From: Penicillium oxalicum
Lineage: Eukaryota; Ascomycota; Eurotiomycetes; Eurotiales; Aspergillaceae
Assembly (NCBI RefSeq): GCF_001723175.1
Contig: NC_064653.1
Coordinates: 2,976,001-3,040,000 of the forward strand
Direction of reading: 5' to 3'
Length of the DNA: 64,000 nucleotides
This document shows, piece by piece, positions 48,101 to 60,760 of this stretch (positions within the stretch are counted from its first letter, which is position 1; every line of letters begins with the position of its first letter). The position numbers and the translations under genes were made by a program. The notes beneath the pieces were generated by a model, which was given only the letters and a program-made list of their open reading frames with translations, made no database searches and was not told the origin of the DNA.

Positions 48101-49976
48101 GGCGCCATGCCGGATAGGGATGGCTCTGCAGGAGAGACGGGGCGACTTTTTGCAGCTGGAGGAAAGGCAAAGCAGCAGACACGATCGTTTCAAGGTACGG
48201 GAGTGTACAAGTCTATGTACATGATTGTACTTGCATTATATTGAGTGATCGATCAGGGAAAAGGGCAGATAAGACAAGCACTGTTGACCTTGCTATCCTG
48301 ATAGCCCTGATCCATCAGCTCTGATGTGCGACCGAGAAAATCTATTGCGATTCAATTCCAGGCGTGTTCACGACCTTTGTATGTATAGTTATGCACAGCA
48401 TAGCATTGATCGGTAGCTCAGACGGGAAGATGGGACGAGACGAGATGAGATGACAGTAACCACTGAACCGTTGAAAGTATGGCAGTCCTGCGCTTTCAGA
48501 GCCCCCATATCAAGGAAACGAGATATGTCGCTTCCGACACTTAAGATCATGGCTGCCCTACTATTGTTGCTCGTGCTGTGTTTTCTTCACAATTCAAAAG
48601 TCCAATCACTTCTATCGTGGCTAGAAAACCCGTCCGGTGGGGGCATGATCCCGAAACGGCGGACTTAGCGTCGACCTGTCACGGGTTCGTAGTGCGGAAT
48701 TGCGGATTGAGGGTATTGTAATCTATGCATTTGGCATTTTTTTTATACAATACAACGGAGCTGGATGTTGGAACCGAGTTAGCATAATACACTGGTATGT
48801 AATTATTCTCAAGACGTTGCTGTGTCCAAGAGCTTGTCCCTTGGTACCGAAGAGCTACTCCAACGAACGAACGAATGCCGTGGCAAGCTCGGATGAGAGA
48901 TGGAAAAGGCAAATTTCCAAGCGAGGACCAAAAATGCACCGTGCAAATTGGACTGGCTTGAGAATGGAAAGTAGTATATATATATATGTATGTATGTATA
49001 TGCTGTATTTGATATATTCACTGCGAATCATGCTGGGCTTGAGATTGCAATCAAGTGCAGCTGATCTCAGCGGAGCACCTCAGCAGACTCAACATGTGAC
49101 TTTCTTTCTCTTGAACATGGCCATTGCTTTATCTTCATCTGCGGTAACGGCGAGTCATTTGATCTGACCCGAAATTTGGGCAGTTTGAAGACCATCAAAA
49201 AGAAAAGCGAGCCCCCCCCCCCCTTTTTTTTTCAGCCACTTCAAGCTTTCGTGGGTGATTGTGAAAGTCGTCTCGCCTACGGACGTACAGAATTTGAGAG
49301 GGTGTTTTTTTGAGCCGATCTGATTCTGCGCTGTTACTCTGGGACCGAAACATGTCCAGAGCGAAGCTGCCACGCAATAAGGTATGAAAAGCTGAGCCTT
49401 TCTCAGCCAGGAGGTCGACAGTGGTAGACTAGTGTCTGGGTGATTTTCCTATCGGGTGACATTCAAAATTTTGATTTCGATTTGACCGCAAAGAGTATTC
49501 TCAAACGTCCAATGCACTTAGCAAGCAGCACCCCAATCTCACTATCTTGAGAAAGAAACATTGTGGGAATGCCCTGCACACGTGTTCAGCTACCTCCTTG
49601 CTGCTTTTGCACAGTCCAAGTTTCAAACAAACATGCAGCAATTTGATCACAAGGGCCGAGTTTCGGGCGCCAGGTGATCTCTCGCCACTGCCGAGGGGAC
49701 TTTATGCTGCATGGCGTCGAGGGATGCTGCGACATGCCATGAATGTGAGACGACCACACCAAATTACTCTGATCTCCTGTTTATCGAGTGTTGAAATACT
49801 CAGTTTCGTGGGATATGCAAGTTTTTTGAAGGTTCTTGTTATTTTTGAATCGCCATAATGTCGTCCTGGAGATCGAGAAGACCATATAGTCATTCGCTCT
49901 CGGTTTCTCTACAAATTTGCTTCTGCCGGAGTGGCGGTGTCATGAAGTCAGCCACCTATTACCCATCTTCAAGGCT
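45139..49976. other. 4.8-kb stretch without a supported gene
   Basis: No sustained coding frame with a recognised domain. It includes homopolymers (A-run near 45903-45919, C-run near 47951-47965, C/T run near 49216-49231). A tRNA-like B-box remnant near 47055-47120 was not accepted as a gene. A coding-like patch at 47980-48195 (plus) reads plausibly in more than one frame but has no partner exons. The last 700 bp may be the 3' UTR of the amidotransferase gene. Confidence 0.5.
48974..49003. repeat. TA/TATG microsatellite
   Basis: Alternating TA followed by TATG units over about 30 bp. Confidence 0.85.
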
Positions 49977-50945
49977 TTATGCCATGGGAGTTTCGCCAGC
50001 GAAGAAGAACACAACTGCTTCTGCAGCGGCCTTGGAGTCATCCTCGTCCTCTCGCCCTGGCGCCCGTGCCACGTTGATCTGCTCGGCATATTGAGCAACC
50101 TGCTCGGCAGGCCAGTCCAAACGTCGACCGAATTCCACCGCATATTCGCCATTCACAAAGGTGTCGAATTCAAAGTGTCCCTGATACGTCAAGATTCGAC
50201 CCGGGTAGTACAGCCCTTGAATCGCACAGTCTGCACTGCTGCCAATATTCATCCATGGTGCCGGTAAGCTCGCCGCTTGCTGATCTGCAGATGCAGCGGC
50301 AAGTTGAGCTTGAGGCGTGAGAAGCACCTGGTCCATGTGCAAAAGCTGAATGCGAAAGGGGCCCTTGGCTGCGACCCGCGCCAAAGGAGGGAAGTTCTTC
50401 GCGAACCCAGACTCGAGTTTGATGGGCTGGATTCCCGTCTCAAATCCAGTCGACGCAGACTGCGCGCTAAACGTGTTGCTGACGGGGACATCGCGCGTGG
50501 CTGTAGACAGTAGAGCTTGGGCAATGATTTCATGCCCGAAACAGGAACCGAAGATCTTCACCAGAGGATATTGCGTGAAGACAGTCTGGATAAATGATTG
50601 GAGCTCATGGATCCAGGTAGGCGGATCATAGGCGGAAAAAGTTGAGCCGCTGATCAAAATAGCATCGATAGGGCAAAAAGGCCCGTTTGATGGCTCTGTA
50701 GAGGAACGTACTTCGGTACGAAGACACTCGAGGGGTGGCAGCGATCTTCCAACAGCGTCGTATCCCGAAACGTGCAGCTGAATCGGACCATATCGTAAAG
50801 GAAGTGTGACATCCTTGTTCATTCGCTCGGCAGCCGCTTGGAGAAGAACTCGAAATTGAGAGCTAAATAGACCCCTTTGCACGTACACGGAGTGACATGG
50901 AACATCGGCGTCGAGGCATGCGACATGGATCCGATTGTGGGCCAT
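49977..50945 (-). CDS. Class I glutamine amidotransferase-like protein
   Basis: Single exon, 322 aa, minus strand. The start is the ATG at 50945 (MAHNRIHVACLDADVPC); the frame continues upstream to 51023 but opens there with GTG. The fold is GATase1/flavodoxin-like. The nucleophile elbow is FGSCFGHEIIAQALL at about residue 145, and the His/Glu pair is in ILTYQGHFEFD near 270, giving the Cys-His-Glu triad of GMP-synthase-type amidotransferases. ILISGSTFSAYDPPTWI supplies the oxyanion-loop region. It is a stand-alone domain with no synthetase partner, like many fungal GATase-like proteins of unconfirmed substrate. The C-terminus is Ala/Glu-rich. It is divergent from the dioxygenase gene, but with a 2.6-kb gap, so coregulation is not evident. 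Confidence 0.87.
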   Translation of the reverse strand: MAHNRIHVACLDADVPCHSVYVQRGLFSSQFRVLLQAAAERMNKDVTLPLRYGPIQLHVSGYDAVGRSLPPLECLRTEVRSSTEPSNGPFCPIDAILISGSTFSAYDPPTWIHELQSFIQTVFTQYPLVKIFGSCFGHEIIAQALLSTATRDVPVSNTFSAQSASTGFETGIQPIKLESGFAKNFPPLARVAAKGPFRIQLLHMDQVLLTPQAQLAAASADQQAASLPAPWMNIGSSADCAIQGLYYPGRILTYQGHFEFDTFVNGEYAVEFGRRLDWPAEQVAQYAEQINVARAPGREDEDDSKAAAEAVVFFFAGETPMA

Positions 50946-53562
50946 TTTATGTTCGGTGGTGCGGAGTTGATGTGGGATCTCTCGGATTCCAATGTCCAGA
51001 CTTGGGGATGATGGGCCTTTCACTACACTATAAGGATGATTTCAGGGAGTGTGAAAGCAAGTAGCACATCTCCACGAACGAAAGACGCCGTCGAGGGATT
51101 GATATTGAGATACATGACGTATTGAAAGTATTCTGTCAGAACCGGTTTTTTGACTCCCACATACTTCTCCCACATACTTCCCCCCTCCCTTTACTCGTAG
51201 AACTTCTTTCTATCAATATACTGACCCAAATAAGGTCTTTCGGCACCGAAATTAGTGCAAATCTGGAAAGGCCGCAGGCTGAGCCATCCTCACTGACAAG
51301 TGATTGGACCTTACCAAAGTAGATCCCCTTTCAGTACTTTCTATAATCTAGATTAGAGGCCAGTTAGACCTAGTCATTGGAGAATATAATAACTCTTGTT
51401 CGGGTAATTGAAAATACTACTAATTTCTACATCGAAGCCCTCTACGAGAATCTTATCCCTTCCTATGAAATAGGATTCAACTTCTATAAGGATAACGGGC
51501 TAATTTATCGATCTACGCCATTCAGAGAGTACTTTGAAAGGTCTAGGATTGATGTATTTAAATAGCCTCCTTACTTGCCGGATTGGAAGCCCAATTCAAA
51601 GGTTTGGCGGTGTAGTAGCTCAGCTTGATAGCTACCTGTCCAGACATGATGATGTTATGTAATCGCGGATCACAGATCATCTAAATATTTCTGGATGTGG
51701 ACTGTGTCTTACTTTTGCCATCTTTCATTCTATGGCTTTTGGATCCCATGACTCGGTTGATCAGGGTAGAGGTAGGTATTAGAGACAATATCGGATCCGA
51801 ATACCCGATACGGCCCAATTTGAGTCTGCTCGTGGGGCTCCATCTTGTCCCGAAAAGGCATTCGAATCCTTGTCTGCCGAGGCTGGCTCTGAACAGTAAA
51901 GTCTTGTCAATCTGACATGGAAATTCGCATTCAAGCTGTAATTTAACAGTGCAAATGGTATACTCTCGCTCAACAAGCTGCAACTTACGGCTAGCGATCT
52001 GCTTGCTATATTTTCAAGCACCGCAGGAGTTGGAAGTTGGGTCAACCCCAACTAACTTGAAATAAGATTTGTGAGGAACAAACTGTAAATTAAAGGTTGA
52101 ATGAAAGCCTTCTCCCAAATAACGTCTGAAAAAATATCAAAGTAAATAGTAGGTACTCGATGGACCACGGGGTCCGGGGCGGATATTGTTAAAATAGCAG
52201 AGGTGCTTTTTTGTTTTGTGCCAATGAATCACGAAATCTTATGTTCAACATAGTCTAGCTTTCCTCCAGTAAGAATTTGAGGCAGATATTAGCCTTCACG
52301 CTAGTGAGGACATTCAAACCAGACCGGCGGACTCTTACGAATATTTTGCAGAAGAGGGATAAGAATCAATAAGGTAAAAACGGCAGAAAAAAATCCTCGT
52401 TGGTATCCCCAAACTAACCGCGAGGTGCATCTATGTGATGAGCTGGATGGCCTTCGAACCCGAGATGCGGAGGAAAATAGTTAAACAATACTAATGTACA
52501 GCTCTGCCCAAATTTGAACGTGGACATGATTCTTCGGACTTGGGTGAGCCTAAAAAAATTCCAGACTGATCATATCACCATCACTCGGGCCACCGAGGCG
52601 ACGTCGCATTCATCAACATCACAATACAGATGACATATATTGATAATTCGATCTTTCATTGTGGCAGAGAAGATGTAGATTTTGAATCCATGCCTCAGGG
52701 ATGTATATGAGCCATCAATAGAACGTCCTTTCCTGCATTTCCACCGTTGTTGGCGATGCTCGAGATGGCCAATTCATCGTCCTCGACATACTAACACCCC
52801 CACTGGCTCAAGCACCCGAGAATCTCTGATTTCAACCCAAACTCTGAGAGACAGACCAGGCACTCAGCTCCCAGTCCGATCCATTTGATCAGCATTCAAA
52901 CAGATGTGACGAGCGCAGGTCTCACCATTCTTGGCATCTTACTAAAGCACAGAGTCGTAATTCCCCCGCGCCAGCAAGCCATCGCAACATCAGACCCCGC
53001 CGATGGCGCCATCCCCCCACTGGAGTTTGCTCATGGCTCCTGCAATGCACTGCGCCCATCTCGCTGGTGTAATCGTTATTCAGGAAATTAATAGAACCCT
53101 GCATGATATGCTATTGACTCCATTGGACTGCCGAGACCACGATGCTCGGCCATTACGAAACTCACTTGGTGCACGGAGAGATGATCGTCTAGGGTCCATT
53201 CTAGGATCTACTGGTCCTCGAGGGAACTTCTCCAAGCAGCTCTCGCACGCCATCGGCATGGCTTATTCGTTCAACTTCCAAATCTGGGGGATGAGAGACA
53301 TACCAGAGAATTTATTGGTTATTCTGGAATTAGACTGCCCTAGTAAGAAATTACATATACTTCGACGTAGGTTCTGTTCTTGGGACCAGCCCTCGTGTCA
53401 CCCTCTCGCTTTTTCCACCTGTGTCGTGACTTATAATCGCCCGACTGAGACACATTGACTGAAAGTCGAACCTAAGTCTGTCATCAGCCGTCGTCTTCTT
53501 TAAATAAAGCTTCTCGCCTGTCTTTCATTCCGTGGATTCAAAACGAAGAGTTTCACTCTATC
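50946..53562. other. Divergent intergenic region with AT-rich island
   Basis: 2.6 kb between divergent starts. An AT-rich island runs from about 51350 to 52650 and contains a 62-codon open frame (51377-51565, TTG start) that may be a mobile-element relic. The remainder is ordinary composition. The last 100 bp before 53563 hold an ATAAA-like element (aaataaagc near 53502) that may position transcription of the dioxygenase gene. Confidence 0.5.
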
Positions 53563-54986
53563 ATGGCTCCGGCTCTCACAGGCTCACTGCCCTTAGCACC
53601 GCATCATCTCGCCTCATCCGCGCCACAAGACATCTTTCCCGATGGACTGAAGACGACTGGTCAGCACCCTCCACTATACGAACATATCGTCCCATTCGAT
53701 CAGTTTCCTCGCCAAATCACCGGTCCCACGGTCTGGAAAGCGGAAGAGTATCGCGACCATCCTGAGAAATGGACTCACACTTTCACGGAAGATCAAGTGG
53801 AAGAGTTGAGCGCGGCAGCTGATGCCTTTCTTACGTCCAAGACTCCTCTCACGGGGATCAGCAAGGTAAGACTATTTGTGTGAAGTCACAATAAAATCAG
53901 ATGGATCCTCGAGCGAGATCCCCATAATATCGCTGCGCATTCCAGATGATAACTCCTTTTGTATAGTCCAATTTCATCCTTCCCCAACTGTCCCAATACC
54001 TGGCCACGCTCCGCAAGGATATCATTGATGGAAAAGGGTTCATCTTATTCAAAGGATTCCCGGTTAAGAAATGGGGGAACCACAAATCAGCGGTGGCATA
54101 TATGGGTCTGGGCACCTATCTGGGTTACTTTGTAAGCCAAAATAGCCGTGGCCACGTCCTCGGTCACGTCAAAGATCTGGGCGAGGATTCAACCCAGATT
54201 GACAAAGTGCGCATTTATCGCACGAATGCTCGGTACGTGGCGAGATCAAGGCGTAAAAGCCCCCCCCCCTAATTCAACCAAGTCTTCCAGACTATCCAGA
54301 GGAGAAGAAGAACAAAATTCACGTCCTGACACACAATCGTACCTCGCCTTGAATTCCACAGCCAATACTTCCACGCGGACGACTCCGACATCGTCGGCCT
54401 CCTCTGTATCGCCAAAGCTCTCGAGGGCGGCGAATCCGACATCGTCTCCTCCCACCACGTCTACAACACACTTGCCATTGAGCGGCCCGACGTCCTCAAG
54501 ACACTCACCCAGCCAATCTGGTACTTTGATCGTAAAGGCGAAACCAGCAAGGGCCAAGAAGAGTATATTCGCACAAGTGTGATCTACCTCGAGCGCGGCG
54601 CCAATGGTCGAGTCTACACGAAATGGGATCCGTATTACGTCCGCTCGTTGACGCGCTTCTCGGATGCGGGAATTATTCCCGCTTTATCGGACGCGCAGCA
54701 GGAAGCTTTGAAGGTTTTGGAGGAGACGTGCACCCGTCTGTCTTTGCATATGGTTCTTGATGTGGGAGATATTCAGTTCTTGGCTAATTCACATATTCTC
54801 CATGCGCGGACTGCGTACACGGATCATGCGCCGCCGGCGCCGCGACGTCATTTGATGAGGCTGTGGTTGGCAACGCCGGAGAGTGAGGGCGGTTGGAAGT
54901 TGCCGTTTTGGGATAGTAATGAGAAGAAGAGAGGGGGCATTCAAGTGGATGACCAGGCACCTGTTGCTCCGTTGGATGCGGAGTAA
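53563..54986 (+). CDS. TauD/TfdA-family Fe(II)/2-oxoglutarate-dependent dioxygenase
   Basis: Oxidative enzyme of the taurine-dioxygenase-like family. Exons 53563-53865, 53967-54232, 54362-54986 (397 aa); donors GTAAGA and GTACGT, acceptors TAG and CAG. The start ATG is in atcATGg context. Domain signs: GFILFKGFPV at about residue 125, MGLGTYLGYFVSQN, then across intron 2 the iron ligands HAD in RQYFHADDSDIVGLL. The distal His is in NSHILHARTAY near 340, followed by RRHLMRLWLA with the Arg that binds 2-oxoglutarate. Family relatives use taurine, sulfonates, gamma-butyrobetaine-like or secondary-metabolite substrates, so the substrate cannot be fixed. There is no targeting signal. The 3' end is only 245 bp from the convergent exchanger gene. 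Confidence 0.93.
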
Positions 54987-55231
54987 GCTTTGCAAGGAGG
55001 CTTTGTGAAGCTGCGGCACGATACCTTGATGCGTCTTTGGCTACACTGCAGATGATCAAACGCACAATCAACCAGATTCGTGGTATATTGTATTGATAAA
55101 GGATTAAAGAAAATATTCAAAAGACGTATGTGGCCCAGTGGAAACATCTGGTGGGATCAACAAGTGGGAAAAAGTAAAGAAAGGTGAAGGAAAGCGCTAT
55201 ATACAAGAACCAGAAGGACTCGCAGAGTCGA
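54987..55231. other. Short convergent spacer, dioxygenase/CAX
   Basis: 245 bp between convergent stops; the 3' UTRs probably abut or overlap. Confidence 0.6.
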
Positions 55232-57346
55232 TTAGAAGAACCTGTAGAAACCGCTATTAGTACACAGGGTAATGATAGGTGAGAACAATGTGGTAGTGAC
55301 CACGTACCAAGCAGCGAGAGCGATGATAAGATACATCATCATTAGGAGGACACCCTCAAGCCAGTGAGATTTTCCATCCCCGATAAGATAGTTGACCTAC
55401 CGGAAGAATATTTAATTAGCGTGACTCAAGCAGTAGAATCGTTCATCAAGGAGATCTTACCAAAAGGACCGAGACAAAGAGCAGAATGATTTCAAAGGTG
55501 TCAAAGTTGAGGGTCTGTCAATCCAGATGTTAGCTTCTTATACCGCACGACGCAGGAGTGGTCCACGGAGGCTCGAGTCTCAGCCCGGTCACATACCATG
55601 TCGTCAATCCCCATGATCCAACCCAGAACAACAATAAATGGCAATACCAACAATGCAATCTGCATACTGGAGCCAACCGCAACGCCGATTGCCAAGTCCA
55701 TCTTGTCCTTGCAAGCAACAGTCACGGCAGTCGCGTGCTCCGCCGCATTGCCAACGATGGGTAAGAGGATCAAACCGACAAAAGTTTCACTGATGTTCCC
55801 GGTCGCAGTCAACGGTTCAATCGAGTCGACCATGAACTCGGCACAAACTGCAACAAGTGCAGTGGAGATGCCAAGGGTCAGAATAGCAACCCAGAGAGAC
55901 AATTGCGGCTCCTCAGGCTCATCGTCATTATCGGTCATTTTGACATCTTGGGCGGGTCCTGCACCCATGCGAGCGGTCATCTTGCCAATCTGCGCGAGGC
56001 CACGACTGGCGTCGCCGCTCTTCTTGTTGCGCTTCTCGACCTTTTTGGAGGGTGCGTTGTACATGTCGATGTGAGACTTGAGCTGGAAGAAGAGATAGCA
56101 GCCATATGTAACGAGAAGAAGGACAGCAGTGCCTGTTGATTTAGATGTCAGTATGAGTTACCGAATCGGGAGGGAAACTACGAATCAATGAGGGTCAATC
56201 TTACCGCGTGAGACAGCAGCTGTGTTACCCTTGTTGCTTTCTGACCATTGGTGGAAAGCAGTGGGGATGATCAGACTGGCCACAGCCAGTGCCAACAGAC
56301 TTGCCGCGGTTTGAGCGACGACCACGTTGAAATGCTGCTCGATGCGATTGATGCCGCCGAAGAAGAAGCACATGCCCATGACCAGCAACAAATTCGACAG
56401 CATACTTCCGATCAAAGAAGTCTGTACAATAAGCACCTTGCGCTTCTGCAAGGCAATGATGGCCACGATCAACTCGACGGCGTTACCAAAGGAGGCGTTC
56501 AACAAGCCGCCAATCGTCTCACCGGTACGCATGGCGATCTCTTCCGTGGCATAACTTAACATCGCGGCCAAGGGGATAATAGCGATGAAGTTGACCACGA
56601 AAACGACGATTGGGTTCACACCCGCAGCGAACAACGCGATACCCGCTGGGGCCGCAAGAATCAGAATGTTGATCCACGAATTGAAAATTGTCGCGCGAAT
56701 CTGGCTTGCAAAGGTGAACTTGGGCCCGCTGGCTGGTTTCTCGTCATCCGGTTCGGCAGAAGCTGCCTCTTCGTCCTGTTTTTGACGGCGGAACTTGCCA
56801 AACAGCCCCTTTCGCTGGCGTGTCTGACCTCCCATGGCATCTACAGGTTCATTTCCGTCCTTCGTATGATCAATCTCGGATTCACCGTCCAGGGCGCGTG
56901 TGTGTGACAACTTGGCGGCATCGTTGATCGGTTCATCACTCCGGTTGGATGGGGCGGGCTCGTAGCCCTCCGTTGTTTCGATGGGGAACGTGCCTGCGTA
57001 AGCTGGGCCTTCGATGTCACCGTTGAACTCAGCACGGCGGCGTTTGTCTTGTGAAAGGTTCACGTCGCCCATGCTTCGAGAATGGGTAAGCTGATCCTCG
57101 AGTTGAACGGAATTGCTGCGTTGAGGGCGTCGGCGGAACTTTTTGAAGGGGTTGTGAGACGACGGTTCACCGTCTTGGTCGTACCAGGCGAGTTGTCGAG
57201 CCTCACGACGATATTTATCTAAAGTGAGAGTGAGCAGTGTTGTCAATTACAGATTAGTTCAACGTCCAGCAGTGTCAATGTCGATGCCGACCGTTGACCC
57301 TGCAAGACCAAAGAGAGCCAGGCAGGAGGGCGGTAAACTCACGCAT
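55232..57346 (-). CDS. Vacuolar-type Ca2+/H+ exchanger (CAX family, Vcx1-like)
   Basis: Proton-driven calcium antiporter, predicted in the vacuolar membrane. Exons on the minus strand: 57346-57343, 57218-56205, 56132-55597, 55514-55461, 55396-55232 (590 aa). Exon 1 is just ATGC before a perfect GTGAGT donor; exon 2 resumes as ATAAATATCG, giving MHKYRREAR. I found no in-frame ATG with better context at the exon 2 start. Residues 1-180 are a hydrophilic cytosolic tail, Arg- and Ser-rich. About 11 membrane segments follow. The two CAX repeats are visible: GNAVELIVAIIALQKRKV with SLIGSMLSNLLLVMG, and PIVGNAAEHATAVTVACKDK with GVAVGSSMQIALLVLPF. An acidic linker DNDDEPEEP separates the halves. The last exons encode the final helices (VNYLIGDGKSHWLEG) and end RFF-stop. 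Intact. Confidence 0.93.
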
Positions 57347-58390
57347 TGTTATCGATACTTAGCAGATAGTCGGTTTCGGCAGTGAAAAAGAGACAGAGTC
57401 TGTAAGAGCCGCGAGATCTGTCTATTGAAATAGAATTAGACGGCCGAAAGAGCAAAATGAAAGCCCCCCAGACCAATGTTATTTGAATCCAGGATGCGTA
57501 GACAAAGAACAAAGGATTTAAGTGTGCTCATATGAGACTCGAGGAAGCGCGCCGTTGCAAGTGCAAGCCACAGCCCGAAGACGCAGTGAGGCTAAGCTGC
57601 GTGGGGCAAATGATTGTATATTGGCCACGTACCTGGTATAGGAGGCTTATGAAATATGTTGCCTATGCTCTGAAGGAACCAGAGGCTGATGGTGATAGAG
57701 TGTATAAGTGGCGCAGCAGTGGGAAGCCACAGAGGAGGCAAAGATTGGCCAGAATCAGAAAGTGAAAGGGTGTAAGAGGATAGCAGATCGTTGATGTTGT
57801 GTGTGACTGGACTTTTAGTCAAAAAGAACTGGAAGAACTGAACGTGGAACCCCTGGTGAAAGAGACGAAGCAAGGGAGGCGTGCGGCCGAAGATCGAGTT
57901 GCGACTTGTCCACAAGTACAAAATCGAGGAGAACAGAGCAATGTAACCGGGGATACTAAATGAGTGGCAACAATTGACAATGTCAGGGCAAAGAGAACAT
58001 TCCCACCAGGAGAAGGTTGATCTAAACGAGAATGGACGACAGGGCAATGTTGAGGAACGAGTGTGGGGATGTGAACGACAACAATGGGCTCAGGGTGAAT
58101 GGAATTTTGGCCAACCTTTGGTCCAAGTTTTGGGAACGCTGGCTTTGTCGCTGGAGACCAAACACAGCCACACTCGTAGTGGAACGGAAAGGGGCGATCG
58201 CAATGTGTCACAGAGCTTCCTCGGTTTGAGATGGGCTTGGCGTAGAGTGGGCGCTTCGATGGGAAACAATCTCAGGAAGTTGGCGGGACTTTGATTGTCT
58301 GTTGCGACCGAGACATACGCGTTTAATTGTGGCCAGGGGAAACGGAAGATGGGCGTTAAGTCGGGATATATTCAGACGTGTCTGTCTTTC

Positions 58391-58804
58391 CTACCTCGCC
58401 GGGTCATTGAGCCCAGTGATGACGACCACGCGGTACCCAGCCAAGTCGGATAGATGCTGGCTTGGACGATGATGAGTTGGCGCGCTGGAACATCTGTGTC
58501 TGTACCTTGGGGCCAGGGATGATGCCCGAAACACAGTGCGGTGCGCCAGTCGGACCGCCACCAAACCACCAACTTGGCAAGCCCAGCGGCAGCGGCCCAA
58601 GACAACAAGCAGACTTTCAAACCTGAAAAGCATTATGCTTAGCGAGCTTGTGCAGCTTGGCAACATGCTCACCTCCAGCACCCACCGATCGAAGAAGCCC
58701 ACCCACAGCTCCTCATCAATGGAAATGATCTTCGATCGCACGGTAACGACGTTGTGTTGCGATGACGAAGATGGCGAATCAACAAGGACACCGTGAATCA
58801 GCAA
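58391..58804 (-). other. Unassigned coding-like segment with possible splice sites
   Basis: The minus-strand frame reads LLIHGVLVDSPSSSSQHN and IISIDEELWVGFFDRWVLE between a possible acceptor (ataacag, just before 58802) and a possible GTGAGC donor. A 50-bp candidate intron ending tttcag follows, then another open stretch (FESLLVVLGRCRW in the unspliced frame). No complete model with a start and consistent phases could be built, and no family is recognised. The plus strand is also open over part of this interval (58793-59116), so the direction is uncertain. It could be a small gene, a relic or chance. Confidence 0.3.
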
Positions 58805-60760
58805 CTGTTATGGCTATGGCATATTGCACAGCACTTCGGCCCTCGGATTGGATCCACTTGGCGCGGGATGAGGGTGAGAGTGGCTGAGCTTTCTGCGGTC
58901 GGACGATTGTATCTCGCACTGGAACATCCGCAAGTGCTCGTCTCAAATTCAAAACAGCAAATCCTCACCGGGTCTGGCCAGTGTCCCAATCATATTTCTC
59001 GATTAGAGCTGCTTCTTCGTGGACATCTGTCGCGAGCCATGATGACAAACAGGATAGGCGATCACACTGCGCGAATAGAAAGTATCGATCTGGCGCTCGA
59101 TCTTGTCCTCGTGTAGATCAGCCCCTCCGATGAATAGATGCTGACGGGTGTCGACGTCAGCGGACGCTCACCCCTCGCTCTCACGGTCGGGCTGGACTTT
59201 CAAACAAATCCGGGGCCTGGATGGTGACGAGCTGCGTGGATGAGTGGCTTATTTCTGAATCAAGACATAAAATCATCGCCAATCATAGAGGGGGACACTG
59301 TATCCCCGTGAGCTTTGAGGGGCTGCTGGGCGACAAAATCATCATAGTGGTCACAGATAATCGTGCGTCGGTGGCTGCCGCTGGTGTCTTGGGCGTTGAG
59401 AAGCTCATTGCCAGCGAGGACAACTACATGCCAACCTGAGTTCTGGCCAACCATGTGGGAGACAAGAGCCCTCGCAGCCTTGATGAGTGTGGCTGTGATC
59501 AACGCAAGCTTCAATGACTTGGGAGAGTCCCTTTTGTGGGTGAGAATATCCAGTCGACGAGGAACCGCTTCCTCTGGAGAGAGAGATTGCACCTATCCGG
59601 CCCAGAAACATCACCTGACCTTGAGGCCATTCCATTTTCTATTTTCTGCTCACGCAGTATTGGTGTGAGAATCAAGCGAGAAGTCGGTTTTCTGGAGAGC
59701 AATGCTCTGCAATGGCAACAGAGAAAGCTCAGTGCTCATGTTGTGCACTGATTGAAACTTGATGCATGGGTGATCAGTCGCATGTTATGGCGTGCAATGA
59801 ACATAGCTTCCGGCCTGGCCGTGTGGAAGTTTTTCCAACTCTGTCGACGCCAACTCGGGGAACAGGTAGTACTTTATCTTCACTTGCCGAGTCCTCTGTT
59901 TCTGTCATTGCCAAGTCAGGGGGTTCGTGGAGTGTATACACTCGGCTTGGGGTTTCCATCTCTTGATCCTCTTGGTGATTGTTGCTGCCTGCAGCGGGGG
60001 GGCAGTCTTTGATCTCGGCGCTGTTTCTGGGCCCAATGTTCGCCCTCGTGGTATCCCCCTGTAGGGTTGGCTCACAGCTAATGCCGGCGATGTTCTCCAC
60101 TTGACACGACATGTCTCGTAGGGCCGTAGGGCTGACGGTCTTTTGTAGAGTGAACACTTGATGGAGTGGGGGCCGCTGTAGGACGGTTGGCTTGCTCGCT
60201 ATGCATGCGTTGCATCCCAAGGCGCCTCGACTTGCTTTCAACCTCGGTCGTGGGCCAACCGGATTTTCTGGCCATTTCATCACTCTGAGGATTTTCATTG
60301 TGTCCTCTCACCGGGCTGGTCATAAAAGACCTCTTGTGGTCATGCATCCACCCATGCACGTATCATGGAGGAATTCAGTGCACTAGCATTGAAACACGTC
60401 GCAAGCCGAGTCTCTCCCGTCACTTTCCTCCATTCGAGCTTGGCTTGACCAATCAGCTGCCTAGGCTGGAATCTTTACAACTTTCTTTATAAAATAGTGC
60501 GCTACCGGAAACATGACGCAACTCAAGGCCTGATCAGCGAAGCCAAGAGACCATAGGCCCGAGTCCCCCTTGTGTCCTTTTGTCTATACTCATGTTGGAA
60601 CAAGACATTTAAATTCCATAGTTTGCGTACTCACTCGTCATCTCTTGACAGAACGATGTTGATCTGTGGTTCTTTGATCACTGGAATCCGTTAACAAAAG
60701 TCATTTATCCATTTCTCCAAGCTTGAAGCAAAACAGATCCAAGTAATAGGTCTTTGCCGT

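Noticed and set aside
47895..48244. Overlapping open frames around 48 kb
   Set aside because: Three frames look equally open, no start or splice context fits and no family is recognised.
53003..53458. 151-codon open frame upstream of the dioxygenase
   Set aside because: No recognisable motifs, and it lies in the promoter region; treated as chance.
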